A stretch of 64,000 nt of DNA from JAAXKN01 sp036261625. Its GTDB lineage: Bacteria > Bacteroidota > Ignavibacteria > Ignavibacteriales > SURF-24. This document shows positions 19,235 to 28,559 of this stretch, piece after piece. The notes beneath the pieces were generated by a model, which saw only the letters and a list, made by a program, of their open reading frames with translations, made no database searches and was not told the origin of the DNA. The position numbers were made by a program, and so were the translations under genes. The stretch spans positions 41,790 to 105,789 of the forward strand of contig DATAKL010000074.1 in the NCBI GenBank assembly GCA_036261625.1, written 5' to 3'. Position 1 is the first letter of the stretch; the number at the start of each line of letters is the position of its first letter.

Positions 19235-20512
19235 TTAATATATCAGCTCTATGCCTTCACTTTTGCCAAGATTCCTGCTGTATTTTTTTTCTTTTGAGTT
19301 GTTCCAGTGCTCCATTACGCCAAGACTTTTGCAGCGGGTGTTGTCCCTTTCAGGATCGTAAAAAGTTTTTGACGGCGGATCATTTGCCAGTGCGGCTTCA
19401 ACAAGATATGCATCAGCAAAAGCGATATCTATCATTTCTGGCCACTCGGAACTCAGGAAATCAAGGCCGACCGCATCAATTGCAACTCCATCCTGTGAGA
19501 GAAATAAACTCCCCGGCCAGTTACCATTAAACGGCGCCATCTTCCATTTCGGTTTTGGAATTCCATTAACAGCCTTTGCTCCATAAATTCCGTCAACCAT
19601 AAAAAGCATTGTCTTTTCCCCCAGATCCTTATGCCCCAGAAAATCGACAAAGGTCATATATTTGGGCTTACCGTCTTTATCCTGGTTGAAGTTATTGTGA
19701 TGATTTTTCCGCCAATCACTGTTAATGCTCGTAACACCATAATAATTTTTGCCGCAAAGTGTGACGCCCTGGCCGACGTGCCCTTTTAAGAGTGCCATAT
19801 TAATGAGGTAATCGGCTTCAATAACGCAGCGTGCAAGCCCGCGGGCAAGCATTCCGTTGTCGACCGAGTAGGGGATTGCATTATCCACATACTCAGATTT
19901 AACACGGCCCTCTCCTCCAACGTTATCAAGAAAAATAACTTCCGGAAATTCCAAGTGGCATTTGTTAAAGATATTATCTGTAATAAATCGGCTCGCATCA
20001 AAAACAGTAATGCATTTCTGCGGAACTTTTGCCTCAAGCACCAGACTGCGGATAAGAGCATAAACAAGCTGAGGCGAGGCGTTTATCTCATCACTATCCT
20101 TGTGAGAAGAGGTGTTGTTTTCATTTACCTTTATTGCAATCTTTTCGCCTGAAACATATCCTTTATCAATATTCTTTTTGGATTTATTGAAGTATCTGAA
20201 AAGTTTATCCCAGGCCAGAGATTCTTTTGTTTCTCCTGTTAAGGAAGTAAGAGACATACTGAGCATTTTTAGGACTTCATTCTGAGAAGTATATTTATCT
20301 TCCCACCAGAAGCCTGTTTGTCCGTCCCAATTTGCGCAAAGAGAATCGTGCACCCAGACAACTCTTCCGGGATAAATCCCCCTGGCCGTTCCCGCCGGAT
20401 TATTGGCTGCTGAAAACATGGGAGGATTTGATTGTGCAAACAACTCCGGGCTATTTATGACTAACAGAAAAATGAAAAATACAATTACAACTTTTATAAC
20501 ATTTACTTTCAA
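19235..20512 (-). CDS. DUF362-domain exported protein
   Basis: This is a protein of about 425 residues. After a hydrophobic signal segment (VVIVFFIFLLV) ending near LFAQ, the body fits DUF362: GEKIAIKVNEN at the start of the domain, an INMALLKGHVGQGVTLCGKNYYG segment, and a late VAIDAVGLDFL segment. DUF362 proteins often carry Fe-S ligands, but no ferredoxin Cys cluster is seen here. No function is assigned. The start is uncertain: AGGAGA precedes both GTG 20515 and TTG 20512, whereas the GTG at 20548 has no ribosome site. Confidence 0.8.
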   Translation of the reverse strand: MKVNVIKVVIVFFIFLLVINSPELFAQSNPPMFSAANNPAGTARGIYPGRVVWVHDSLCANWDGQTGFWWEDKYTSQNEVLKMLSMSLTSLTGETKESLAWDKLFRYFNKSKKNIDKGYVSGEKIAIKVNENNTSSHKDSDEINASPQLVYALIRSLVLEAKVPQKCITVFDASRFITDNIFNKCHLEFPEVIFLDNVGGEGRVKSEYVDNAIPYSVDNGMLARGLARCVIEADYLINMALLKGHVGQGVTLCGKNYYGVTSINSDWRKNHHNNFNQDKDGKPKYMTFVDFLGHKDLGEKTMLFMVDGIYGAKAVNGIPKPKWKMAPFNGNWPGSLFLSQDGVAIDAVGLDFLSSEWPEMIDIAFADAYLVEAALANDPPSKTFYDPERDNTRCKSLGVMEHWNNSKEKKYSRNLGKSEGIELIY

Positions 20513-21040
20513 CACTTGTCTCCTAATTAATGCTGCAGTTATTATCACTTATTATTCCAGTATTGGAGGGAATACAGTACGGGATCTGAACTGCTGCAAA
20601 ATAGTAAAACTGCATTTCAATATGAAACACAAATTTCAGGAATTTACGGAAGATCAGGAAACGGGAGCATCTGGCTTAATGTTTTCCGTCTCCTGTAATG
20701 AAGAGAAGGTAAAACTGTCCCGGGTTTTACATCATGGAGCAATTTGATAAAATCATACTGCCCCTCTATTCACAGCCTTTCTTTACTTCCACAAAAAACG
20801 AATTGCCACCCCTGATGTAAGAACGCGTGTGTGCCAAAATAAAGGTATGTAAACTAATGTGCATTGATACTGGCTTTCCGAATAAATATATAATTCGTTA
20901 TTATCTCTTGCGTGCAAAGGGCAGGGCTCTCCGGAAGAATGATTCCAACTGCTGAAGCTGTTGTTTGTAGACTGCAGGAGGTGAGCATTATGAACGTCGG
21001 TTTAAATTAATTGTTCTTTAATTTGTTTGAAGGAGGTTCT
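20513..21040. other. Intergenic region with promoter area and a six-codon leader frame
   Basis: About 500 nt separate the divergent DUF362 gene and the ScyD-like gene. The only clear element is a perfect AGGAGGTGA at 20976-20984 followed by ATG at 20990 and a frame of six codons (MNVGLN) ending at 21010. The main ribosome site follows 20 nt later. A longer frame at 20403-20747 overlaps the DUF362 start and does not look coding. Confidence 0.45.
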
Positions 21041-22246
21041 ATGAGACGTATAATTTCTGGTTACTTGTCTTTAGTGGTCCTTTGTTCTTTTATTTTTATT
21101 TCATGCAGCAAAGAAGCGGAAATGCCGACTGCTGCAAATCAGTCGGGAATAACCAAAGGCACTGCATCATTATATAAAGTAAGTTATGGTTCACAAACAG
21201 TTGTGGCAACGGATCTTAATGAGCCCCGCGGGCTTATATTCGGACCGGATCAGCTACTCTATGTTTCTGAGTCGGGTACCGGAGGCAATATTTCAACCGT
21301 AGGACAATGCGACCAGGTGCCCCCTCCGGTCGGACCTTATCTGGGCGGAAATAATGGAAGCATAACAAAAGTAAATACACCGCAGGGACAATCAAAAATT
21401 AACACCAATTTCCCTTCGACACAGACCGCAGCCACATCAGGAGAGGAAAAAACCTCAATCAGTTCAGTGGCATTCTATTAGGGTAATCTCTATGCCCTTC
21501 TTTCCGGAGCCGGCTGCTCTCATGGCCATTCGGAAATTGATAATGGAATCCTTCAGGTCAACAGCGACGGCTCATGGAAACTGATTGCAAATATAAGCAG
21601 TTTTCTAAAAGCAAATCCAGTGGCAAATCCTGAAGCCGATGATTTCGAACCCGACGGCGACCTCTACAGCATGATCGTGCTTGACAACTATCTCTATTTT
21701 ATCGAGTCAAATCACGGTGAGCTTGACAGGTATGACTTTAATACAGGCAATATTGAACGCGTAGTGGATATTTCTCAAAGCCAGGGGCATATTGTCCCGA
21801 CGGCAATTGCATATAAAGACGGATATTTCTATGTCGGGAATTTAACCACAATCCCTTATCCGGTAGGTGCGGCGAAAATCCTTAAGATTAGCCGCGATGG
21901 GCAAAGCGTTTGCACTTATGCTGAAGGATTTACAACCGTACTAGGACTTACGTTTGATTCTTCCGGAAATCTTTACGTGCTTGAGTCATCAGTGGGTAAC
22001 GGGCAGCCCCCGTTCTTTGCCCCGAATACGGGCAAAATCATGGTTATAAAAAATGGTGATGCGAATAATGTTTCAGAAGTTACAAGCGGGCTGAATTTCC
22101 CGACAGCAATGACACTGGGCCCCGACGGCAACCTGTATGTTTCAAACAATGGATTTAGCAGTGCTCCCGGAACAGGCCAGGTTGTAATGGTAAATATCAC
22201 TACGGGTTCCAGTTGCGGCAACGGACAGACAATAGCAGGTAAATAA
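21041..22246 (+). pseudogene. ScyD/ScyE-family lipoprotein interrupted by one in-frame TAG
   Basis: AAGGAGG precedes ATG 21041, and the N-terminus has a lipoprotein signal (FIFISCSK). The frame stays open to a TAG at 21479-21481 and then continues in the same frame to 22246. The residues either side read SSVAFY and GNLYALLSGAGC, so a single CAG-to-TAG change explains the break. The continuous product would be about 400 residues of NHL-like propeller blades, with LNEPRGLIFGPDQLLYVSES early and MTLGPDGNLYVSNNGF late. This is the pattern of ScyD/ScyE-family extracytoplasmic propellers. It is either a fresh pseudogene, a base-call error, or a read-through gene. Confidence 0.8.
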
Positions 22247-22297
22247 TTCTTAATCAGGTAATTCTTAAAGACAATGGAAATGAATGTGACTATAAAT

Positions 22298-22335
22298 AGT
22301 GCACAATTGCTATTAAAAAAAGAAAATTGTGCACT
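22298..22335. terminator. Perfect 11-bp inverted repeat after the ScyD-like gene
   Basis: AGTGCACAATT at 22298-22308 pairs perfectly with 22325-22335 across a 16-nt A-rich loop. It lies about 50 nt after the stop of the ScyD-like gene and 50 nt from the end of the opposing gene, so a bidirectional terminator is likely. No strong U run follows, so a protein-binding palindrome is also possible. Confidence 0.5.
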
Positions 22336-22387
22336 AATAATCATCTTCCTACCGCATAGATAACCGGCCAGGCGTTACATCACAAAT

Positions 22388-22642
22388 TCATAAGCTGAAG
22401 CTATAGCCGAAACCTAATTTAATAATCCAGGTCACTTCAAGTTCATTCCCTATTTGTTTAAAGCCATAATAGGGTTCACCGGAAGTATAAAATTCGCAGC
22501 TGTAATGGCCTGCATTTTTGTATAATCCATGCTGCAAAAGTAGTTCCATGTATAAAGTTAATGTATATTCCGGTGTGTCAATTGTCACTGGAAAAGCGGA
22601 GCAGCAGCCCAAAAAAATAGCCGGGTTTTCCCTGGCTATCAT
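22388..22642 (-). CDS. Hypothetical small protein, 84 residues
   Basis: The frame starts at an ATG 12 nt after the stop of the DUF6188-like gene on the same strand, which suggests translational coupling. The product has no signal peptide. It has a mixed beta pattern, with aromatic residues in GEPYYGFKQ and an ending WIIKLGFGYSFSL. I do not recognise it. It may be a remnant or an immunity-type partner of the preceding gene. No good ribosome binding site is visible, so the call is weak. Confidence 0.35.
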   Translation of the reverse strand: MIARENPAIFLGCCSAFPVTIDTPEYTLTLYMELLLQHGLYKNAGHYSCEFYTSGEPYYGFKQIGNELEVTWIIKLGFGYSFSL

Positions 22643-22654
22643 CTTAAAACATCT

Positions 22655-23065
22655 TTACTCTTTCCACGGTGGGCCGTCATGAGGTGAGCAAAGCATATTC
22701 ATCTCAGAAAGCTCACCTTTGCCTTGTGTGCTCCAGGATTCATAATACTCGTGCTTTCCTACAATTATTCCGGTTCCATCCTTAAAGCTGATATTAAGTT
22801 CGCCTGATCGGGAGGCGGAAATGCTATCGGCCTCTTTATGCAGAACGGAAAGGGCTTCAGCTATTCCGGTTCCGTCTTCAGGGTTGCATTCTATATCTAT
22901 ATTATTCAGGCTGAGTGTAAAGGGTGTCTCGATAGTTATTAAGGCTTCGGACACTATGTTTTTATCAGTCCACCAGACTTGAATAGTAAAATGGTTATCG
23001 ATCAGAAGCCTGGTGACTTCATGCCCATTTAACTCCCATATTCTTTTATCGTCATCTATTTTCAT
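22655..23065 (-). CDS. DUF6188-like protein
   Basis: This is a 136-residue cytosolic protein. Its opening (WELNGHEVTRLLIDNHFTIQ), the central TPFTLSLNN strand and the late GKHEYYESWSTQG segment fit the DUF6188 pattern, a small beta-rich family of unknown function. Relatives occur near polymorphic toxin and immunity genes, but no toxin is visible here. The assignment rests on memory of the family pattern and is moderate. Confidence 0.6.
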   Translation of the reverse strand: MKIDDDKRIWELNGHEVTRLLIDNHFTIQVWWTDKNIVSEALITIETPFTLSLNNIDIECNPEDGTGIAEALSVLHKEADSISASRSGELNISFKDGTGIIVGKHEYYESWSTQGKGELSEMNMLCSPHDGPPWKE

Positions 23066-23265
23066 TTAATTGCTTCCTATTGATTATTAGCTAAGAGTTT
23101 TTGAATGCTCAAGTTAAGATATTCTCCGGTGTGTTTCAATTGTATCCAAGGCCGCTTTCCCAGTTTTTTTCTTTAGTGATTTAATAATTTTAATAGTCAT
23201 AGATTTGATTAAATTAGGAACGGCTAAAATTAATTTTATCTAAACCGAAAATAAGAGAACCTCAA

Positions 23266-24162
23266 ATGTCCAATTACCGGAAAGCAGCAGTTTTAATAAT
23301 TATTGCACTATGTTTTTTTGCCGGATGCAAAGGGAAATCTTCTACTGAGACCGAAGTCCCGGGCAGCCAGGTAAATAAAAGCCCAAAGCGGGGTATAGCA
23401 TATAACCTGACCGATGCCAAAGATCTGGATACACTTTCAAATTACCTCAGCTGGTGGTACAATTGGGGCACAATTACCGGCGCTCCGGCGGACTACTATA
23501 AAAAATACAATATGGAATATATTCCCATGCTCTGGGGAGGCAACACCGGCAGCAGCGACAAGACGGCAGTAAAGTCTTTTATATTGTCTCATTCCGAGAT
23601 CAAATATTTACTTGTTATGAATGAGCCCAATTTAGTAGACCAGGCAAACAGGACACCTGAGCAGGCAGCCGCAGACTGGTATCAATATGAGCAGGTTGTT
23701 TCCGATCTTGCCAGCCAGGGCAGAACGGTTTATCTGGTGGGGCCTCAGATGAACTGGGGAACCATGACTAATTATTCTGATCCGGTTAAGTGGCTCGATG
23801 ATTTTTATGCCGCCTACAAGGCAGGAAGCGGCGGGCGGGAGCCGAAGATAGATTATCTGGCATTTCACTGGTACGACTATGGTTTAAGCGCACAGCTCGA
23901 CAGGCTGAAAAAGTACGGCAAAAAGATCTGGATTACGGAAATGGCCAACTGGAATAAAAATATCGACTCTTATGATAAACAGATAGCACAGATGGCCGAA
24001 ATGGTCCAGATCTGCGAGTCCCGGGATGATGTTTTCCGCTATGCATGGTTTATTGGAAGGGGAAGCGGGACCGACAGCCATTTTACACGGCTCTTTACAA
24101 ATAACCCGGGTGAGTTATCCACCCTGGGAAAGTATTACATCAGTCTCCCATTTAACAAATAA
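23266..24162 (+). CDS. GH128-like (Glyco_hydro_cc) lipoprotein
   Basis: The protein has 298 residues with a lipoprotein signal (LCFFAGC, Cys21). It has a TIM-barrel pattern: KRGIAYN at strand 1, YLLVMNEPN with Glu120 as the likely acid/base, YLAFHWYDY, and KIWITEMANW with Glu225 as the likely nucleophile. This is the layout of Glyco_hydro_cc (PF11790), whose characterised members are beta-1,3-glucanases of GH128. It is presumably on the outer face of a membrane, cutting a beta-glucan. Two hairpins follow, the second shared with the convergent flavoenzyme gene. Confidence 0.8.
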   Translation: MSNYRKAAVLIIIALCFFAGCKGKSSTETEVPGSQVNKSPKRGIAYNLTDAKDLDTLSNYLSWWYNWGTITGAPADYYKKYNMEYIPMLWGGNTGSSDKTAVKSFILSHSEIKYLLVMNEPNLVDQANRTPEQAAADWYQYEQVVSDLASQGRTVYLVGPQMNWGTMTNYSDPVKWLDDFYAAYKAGSGGREPKIDYLAFHWYDYGLSAQLDRLKKYGKKIWITEMANWNKNIDSYDKQIAQMAEMVQICESRDDVFRYAWFIGRGSGTDSHFTRLFTNNPGELSTLGKYYISLPFNK

Positions 24163-24219
24163 GTTTGGGCGTAATAATTGGCAAAGGTTTTCAGATCTTC
24201 TGAAACCTTAATCTCCTGC

Positions 24220-24252
24220 ATAAATTTCCCGTAAATTTTACGGGAAATTTAT
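24220..24252. terminator. Shared palindromic terminator
   Basis: A 16-bp palindromic stem with a TTTCCCGTAAA core (24220-24235 against 24237-24252) lies between convergent genes and overlaps the stop codon of the minus-strand flavoenzyme. An imperfect hairpin at 24184-24209 precedes it. Together they can terminate both genes. Confidence 0.7.
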
Positions 24253-25628
24253 GCCGGCTGAATATTCTGATTAACCCTGAAAAAATTATCCGGATCGTAT
24301 TTTCTTTTTATTTTTGCCAGGCGCTCATAATTGCCGCCGTATGCGGCTTTAACCTGCGATTGCCCTTCATCCATAATCATATTGATGTATCCGCCGCCGG
24401 CTGAATGAGGATGCAGATCGTTCCAGTAATCTTTTGCCCATGAAATCATTTTTTCGTTGTTTCGTGGATCAGGATCGACGCCGACAATTACTTCTGCAAA
24501 GTTTGCATCCCTGAAACTGAAGGCTGTATCGTTTTCCCCGACATTATGGACTGCTCCATTGATGGGGTAGAGATGCATAGTTGAAAACATTGTAGGCAGC
24601 TTTGTGCCGTGCTTTAAATGCAGGTCTATTACATCCTTATTAATTTCATTGAAAAAATCCGCCTTCCAGTACCACTGTAAGCCCGGTGTAAATAGACCAT
24701 CAAACAACGACTGCAAAGCAGGCCATGGAATAGGACCGGCAAAATCGATAGCCGGTTCACCAAACTCCTTGCGGATGTTACTTAATCGTTCCTCAGCCCG
24801 CCCTTTTTCACCTGTATCGCACCATACGATAGCACACATATTCTTCAGGTGATACTTTTCCGGGAAAGGCGGACCAGGAGGAATATTAAGAAAGGCAAAC
24901 CATCCATTAATATCTTCAGGCGCATTTAAAATGTAGCGGCTCCATAATTTTAATATTTCTCCTGCCCGCTCAGCAGGCCAGATCATCGGACCGCCATGGA
25001 CAATATTTACCGGATGCAGCCGGAACTGAAATGAGGTTACAACACCAAAGTTGCCGCCGCCGCCGCGGACTGCCCAGAATAAATCATCATTCTTTTTTTC
25101 ATTTGCAGTAACAAAACTCCCGTCTGCCAGCACCATATCCACACTTAATAAGTTATCAATTGTAAGTCCGTATTTGCGCGAAAGGTAACCGATACCGCCT
25201 CCAAGTGTTAAGCCTCCTACTCCGGTTGTGGATATAAATCCGCTGGGAGTTGCCAGGCCGAAAGGATGAGTTGCATGATCAACGTCACCCCAGACACATC
25301 CTCCCTGTACAAGCACAGTCTTTTCCTCAGGATCAACTCTTACTCCTTTCATTGGCGAAAGGTTAATTACCATGCCCTTATCGCAGGTTCCTAACCCGGG
25401 GCCGCTGTGGCCTCCACCGCGAATAGCTGCAAGTATATTATTTTTTCGGGCAAAGTTTACGGCACTGATTACATCGGCAACATCTCTGCACTGAGCAATA
25501 ACGCTCGGATTTTTATCAATCATTGCATTGTATACTTTTTTTACTTCGCCGTAAGTGCTGTCCTGGGGCTGTATTATATCCCCGCGAAAAGCTGATTTTA
25601 ATTCTGTATTAATTAAATCGTCATTCAT
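24249..25628 (-). CDS. FAD-linked oxidoreductase, berberine-bridge-enzyme-like
   Basis: This is a 459-residue VAO-family flavoprotein. The PP-loop AAIRGGGHSGPG carries His74, the expected 8-alpha attachment site for FAD. The second attachment Cys of plant bicovalent enzymes is absent: the ATPSGFISTTGVGGLTLGGG segment has no Cys. It is therefore probably mono-covalent. The C-terminal BBE segment GGYINMIMDEGQSQV and YDPDNFFRVNQN is present. It lacks a signal peptide. The substrate is unknown, but relatives oxidise sugars or secondary metabolites. An AAAGGAG precedes the ATG. Confidence 0.9.
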   Translation of the reverse strand: MNDDLINTELKSAFRGDIIQPQDSTYGEVKKVYNAMIDKNPSVIAQCRDVADVISAVNFARKNNILAAIRGGGHSGPGLGTCDKGMVINLSPMKGVRVDPEEKTVLVQGGCVWGDVDHATHPFGLATPSGFISTTGVGGLTLGGGIGYLSRKYGLTIDNLLSVDMVLADGSFVTANEKKNDDLFWAVRGGGGNFGVVTSFQFRLHPVNIVHGGPMIWPAERAGEILKLWSRYILNAPEDINGWFAFLNIPPGPPFPEKYHLKNMCAIVWCDTGEKGRAEERLSNIRKEFGEPAIDFAGPIPWPALQSLFDGLFTPGLQWYWKADFFNEINKDVIDLHLKHGTKLPTMFSTMHLYPINGAVHNVGENDTAFSFRDANFAEVIVGVDPDPRNNEKMISWAKDYWNDLHPHSAGGGYINMIMDEGQSQVKAAYGGNYERLAKIKRKYDPDNFFRVNQNIQPA

Positions 25629-25969
25629 TAAAGTCTCCTTTCATACATTCATCAAACAAAATAATTAAACGATCTATTTAGCTTATGAACCAGTCATGTG
25701 CTGTAATTACTAGTACAAGTAAAAAAAATGTTTAATCTTGTCAAGCGCTTCAAAGGCATTAATTGTGCAAAAATCAGTCATGACCGTTTATTTGCACTAT
25801 TGAGTTTACAGGCCTCAAGTATAATATCTGATCCACTGAAACAAATATTAAATATCAAAGGATGTTAAGGGAAAGGAAAATCTAACGCCTAACGACTATG
25901 ACCAGGGATTAAAGCAGAATGATGAAGGTGAAAAGTTATTAATCAACGATTCACCTCAGGGCAGATTTA
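25629..25969. other. Intergenic region, no gene seen
   Basis: This AT-rich spacer lies between two minus-strand genes. It must contain the promoter of the flavoenzyme gene. No RNA gene, repeat or convincing reading frame was seen. Confidence 0.4.
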
Positions 25970-26659
25970 TTATTTTACCGAATAGTTTATTAACTTCATC
26001 TCAGAATTATGTAAAATTGTTCCGCGTCCTCCGGCTTCAATAAGCTGAACCATACCCTTGTTTTTAACTGCAGAATATGTAGCACTGTTATAAAAATTCC
26101 ATGTGCCACTGATACTGACCGTATCGGCTGAACCAGCCGGGTAAAATCTGTTTATTTGGAAGTTGTGACTGAATTCTTGCAGACCGCCGAAACTTTGGGT
26201 GGAAATATCGAAATACACCCTGTTGCTGTCTATTCTTATCGTCCCTGTCTTTGTTAAATTCTGATAACTGGTATCGCGTTTTATGTTAGTATCAGTTATG
26301 TAAGTGATATCTATAACCCTTACTTCATTTGTCGTCTCAACCTTGTATTCGTTCTGATTCCCGCTGAGAATTCTAAGGGTTATCTTGCCATCACGTATAG
26401 TGCTGCTGCCGCCCATAATAAAGACAGAGTGGAGATTGTATTCCCAAAAATTACCAGCACTCAACGGGAGATAATCATCACCAGGATTTATAGGTCCTTT
26501 AGTGGTATCTACAGGTGCCTTAGTAGTATCACCAGGTGCGCTTGAGGTGTCTTTAGGTTCAATTGTGCTGTCTTCAGGTGCATTTGCGGTATTTTTGCAG
26601 GCGGCAAATAAAATTAGAAAAGCTATAAAGACATAATTAGCGGTTTTTAATTTGAACAT
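25970..26659 (-). CDS. Putative lipoprotein with a heptad Pro/Asp/Thr linker
   Basis: The protein has 229 residues, with a lipoprotein signal ending LFAAC (Cys21). Residues 27-60 form five heptads of the type APGDTTK, giving an extended acidic linker. The remainder is a beta-rich domain beginning DDYLPLSAGNFWEYN, a pattern common in Ignavibacteria surface lipoproteins, where LPL..GN.WEY opens a lipocalin-like domain. No ligand or activity can be assigned. Confidence 0.7.
   Translation of the reverse strand: MFKLKTANYVFIAFLILFAACKNTANAPEDSTIEPKDTSSAPGDTTKAPVDTTKGPINPGDDYLPLSAGNFWEYNLHSVFIMGGSSTIRDGKITLRILSGNQNEYKVETTNEVRVIDITYITDTNIKRDTSYQNLTKTGTIRIDSNRVYFDISTQSFGGLQEFSHNFQINRFYPAGSADTVSISGTWNFYNSATYSAVKNKGMVQLIEAGGRGTILHNSEMKLINYSVK
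26480..26581 (-). repeat. Five imperfect 21-bp repeats encoding a Pro/Asp/Thr linker
   Basis: The units read APEDSTI, EPKDTSS, APGDTTK, APVDTTK and GPINPGD. The two central units differ by only a few bases. The tract forms the spacer between the lipidated Cys and the folded domain. Confidence 0.7.
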
Positions 26660-27124
26660 ATTTTCCCTCTTAACTAAATAGAACCAGTTAAAGAATCTTT
26701 CCCAAATCGGGATGCATTTCCCCGCTCAAAACCTCGTGTAAATAAAGTTAGTCAAATTTAGCATCATTCAAAAGCATTCTTTTCTTATCATATTGAATCC
26801 CTGAATTGATATGCCTGCTGTTCGGCGGTGCGGGAACAGTTGCTATCATTTAAAGTGAGAAAAGAAGCCGGATGGATATTTCCGCCCGGCTTTTAAATTA
26901 ATATTATTTTGTCCGCTCAACATTTATTAGAACAGCTCTTTACTGTCTATATAGTAGTAAATCCTGTAAGGACCGGCATCGGGCATCGGAGTTATTCCGG
27001 GACCTGAAGTAATTGAGCATGAATTTGAAAACTTCTTTTTTTATCTTAGCGCATATTTATTAACAAATAAATTGGCCTAATGCCCGGATTAAGGCGGCAT
27101 TAGAAATTGTTAAACTGTGATAAA
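26660..27124. other. Intergenic region with a terminator hairpin and a possible 3' gene remnant
   Basis: On the minus strand a 36-codon open stretch without a start codon (about 26927-27037) ends YYYIDSKELF. It is followed by a hairpin at 26864-26894 with AAGCCGG and CCGGCTT arms and T-rich flanks. This looks like the tail and terminator of a gene whose front has been lost. Nothing else is recognisable. Confidence 0.3.
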
Positions 27125-27679
27125 ATGAAACATATTAAAAAACATAGTATTGTCCTGGAGAGCGGAGCTTCAGTGTATATCCGCTTCCCGAAAATTGAAG
27201 ATGCTGATGAATATATCAGACTTAACCGTGCCAGCATTAAGTTCTATAAAGGCTTGATCCAGCCGACTCTTACTAAGAAAAGCTTTTCTGATTATATAGA
27301 AAGGTGTAAGAAAGATGACTTCAAAGGTTTTTTCATTTGCCTGAAAGATAATGATGCTATCATCGGCTCAATAAATCTAAGCCAGATATTCTATGGGGGA
27401 TTTAAAAGTGCCTATATGGGCTACCGCATAGGGGCACCTTTTTCCGGAAAAGGATATATGACAGAAGGAATGAGCCTTGTATTAAAATATGCATTTACTA
27501 AAATGAAACTTCACCGGCTTGAGGCAAACATTCAGCCTGGAAATACTGCATCAATTGCTCTTGTCGAAAGGCTTGGCTTTACAAAAGAGGGTTTTTCACG
27601 CCGCTATCTCAAAGTCTCAGGCAGGTGGCGTGACCATGAAAGGTGGGCTATCATTTCTGATGACTGGCGTGCTGAATAA
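27125..27679 (+). CDS. GNAT N-acetyltransferase (RimJ/RimL type)
   Basis: From ATG 27125 the product has 184 residues. It carries the GNAT core: an N-terminal strand VYIRFPKIED, then IIGSINLSQI, then the acetyl-CoA segment YRIGAPFSGKGYMTEG. The Acetyltransf_3 hallmark LHRLEANIQPGNTASIALVERLGF follows, and the C-terminal YLKVSGRWRDHERWAII is typical of RimJ-like enzymes. It acetylates an amine, either a ribosomal-protein N-terminus or a small molecule. A TTG at 27107 would add six residues. It precedes a methyltransferase gene by 68 nt. Confidence 0.88.
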   Translation: MKHIKKHSIVLESGASVYIRFPKIEDADEYIRLNRASIKFYKGLIQPTLTKKSFSDYIERCKKDDFKGFFICLKDNDAIIGSINLSQIFYGGFKSAYMGYRIGAPFSGKGYMTEGMSLVLKYAFTKMKLHRLEANIQPGNTASIALVERLGFTKEGFSRRYLKVSGRWRDHERWAIISDDWRAE

Positions 27680-27747
27680 TGCCTTGTTTTATAACTTAAA
27701 GATTAGGAAATAACAGCAGAGATATTATAATAAAAAGAGGAACTGCA

Positions 27748-28509
27748 ATGAAGCAATGGTACGAGTTACTCTTCGAAAACTACGCAAGGAAATATGACTG
27801 TGAAAGCTTTACTCAGGGCACACCAGGCGAATGCGATTTTATTGAAAAAGAAATAAGCTGCAATAAGCGCCTGAAGATCCTGGACGTTGGCTGCGGCACC
27901 GGGCGCCATGCGATTGAGCTTACTAAAAGAGGCTATAATGTAACCGGCGTCGACCTGTCGGACTCCCAGCTTGCACGGGCCAGGGAAAAAGCCATGGAAA
28001 CAGGACTGAACATCGACTTCCGTAAAGAGGATGCACGAAATCTCCCTTTCAACAATGAATTTGACCTTGCCCTGATGATCTGCGAAGGCGGATTCCCGCT
28101 TATGGAAACAGACGAGATGAATTTCGAGATTCTCAAAAGTGCTTCGCGATCTCTGAAGGACGGGGGTAAATTCATCTTTACAACCTTAAATGGCCTCTTC
28201 CCAATCTTTAATTCTATTGAAGAATTCAGCCAATCGGCTGCTTTGGAAGGCAATTCCCAATACAGAAAGGGCACTTTTGATATTATGACCTTCCGTGACC
28301 ACAATATTACAATTGTGGAAGATGACAATGGCAATAAAAGGGAACTCGTCTGCAATGAAAGATATTACGTTCCAAGTGAAATCACATGGCTCCTGAAGTC
28401 ACTCGGGTTTAAGAAGATTGACATATTTGGGGCAAAGCTTGGAGCATTTTCCAGAAATGACAGGCTTACTGTAGACGATTTTGAAATGCTTGTGATCGCA
28501 GAAAAATAA
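27748..28509 (+). CDS. Class I SAM-dependent methyltransferase
   Basis: This is a 253-residue Rossmann-fold enzyme. Motif I is LDVGCGTGRHAIEL, the post-I acidic residue lies in NVTGVDLS, and motif II is around EFDLALMICEGG. Later strands contain LKDGGKFIFTTLN. This is the methyltransferase domain 11/25 pattern. The acceptor is unknown. It has no fused domain and is cytosolic. An AGAGGAA precedes the ATG. Confidence 0.9.
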   Translation: MKQWYELLFENYARKYDCESFTQGTPGECDFIEKEISCNKRLKILDVGCGTGRHAIELTKRGYNVTGVDLSDSQLARAREKAMETGLNIDFRKEDARNLPFNNEFDLALMICEGGFPLMETDEMNFEILKSASRSLKDGGKFIFTTLNGLFPIFNSIEEFSQSAALEGNSQYRKGTFDIMTFRDHNITIVEDDNGNKRELVCNERYYVPSEITWLLKSLGFKKIDIFGAKLGAFSRNDRLTVDDFEMLVIAEK

Positions 28510-28559
28510 TTTTTACCAGCAGACAGTTATGAGCAGCTATTCCTAATCAGAATCCTTCC

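Noticed and set aside
20403..20747. Plus-strand frame of 114 codons
   Set aside because: It overlaps the start of the DUF362 gene on the other strand and has no ribosome site or recognisable product.
21479..21481. TAG as a pyrrolysine or selenocysteine codon
   Set aside because: The codon is TAG, not TGA. No PylT/PylS genes are seen, and the residue is not at an active site of a known Pyl enzyme. A point mutation or base-call error is simpler.
24249..25628. Bicovalent FAD in the BBE-like enzyme, with Cys111 as the second attachment
   Set aside because: Cys111 is in a different segment from the attachment Cys of bicovalent enzymes. The proper position has no Cys.
26927..27037. Small minus-strand gene before the hairpin at 26864
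   Set aside because: The 36-codon stretch has no start codon and an upstream in-frame stop, so at most it is a remnant. It is noted only in the intergenic entry.
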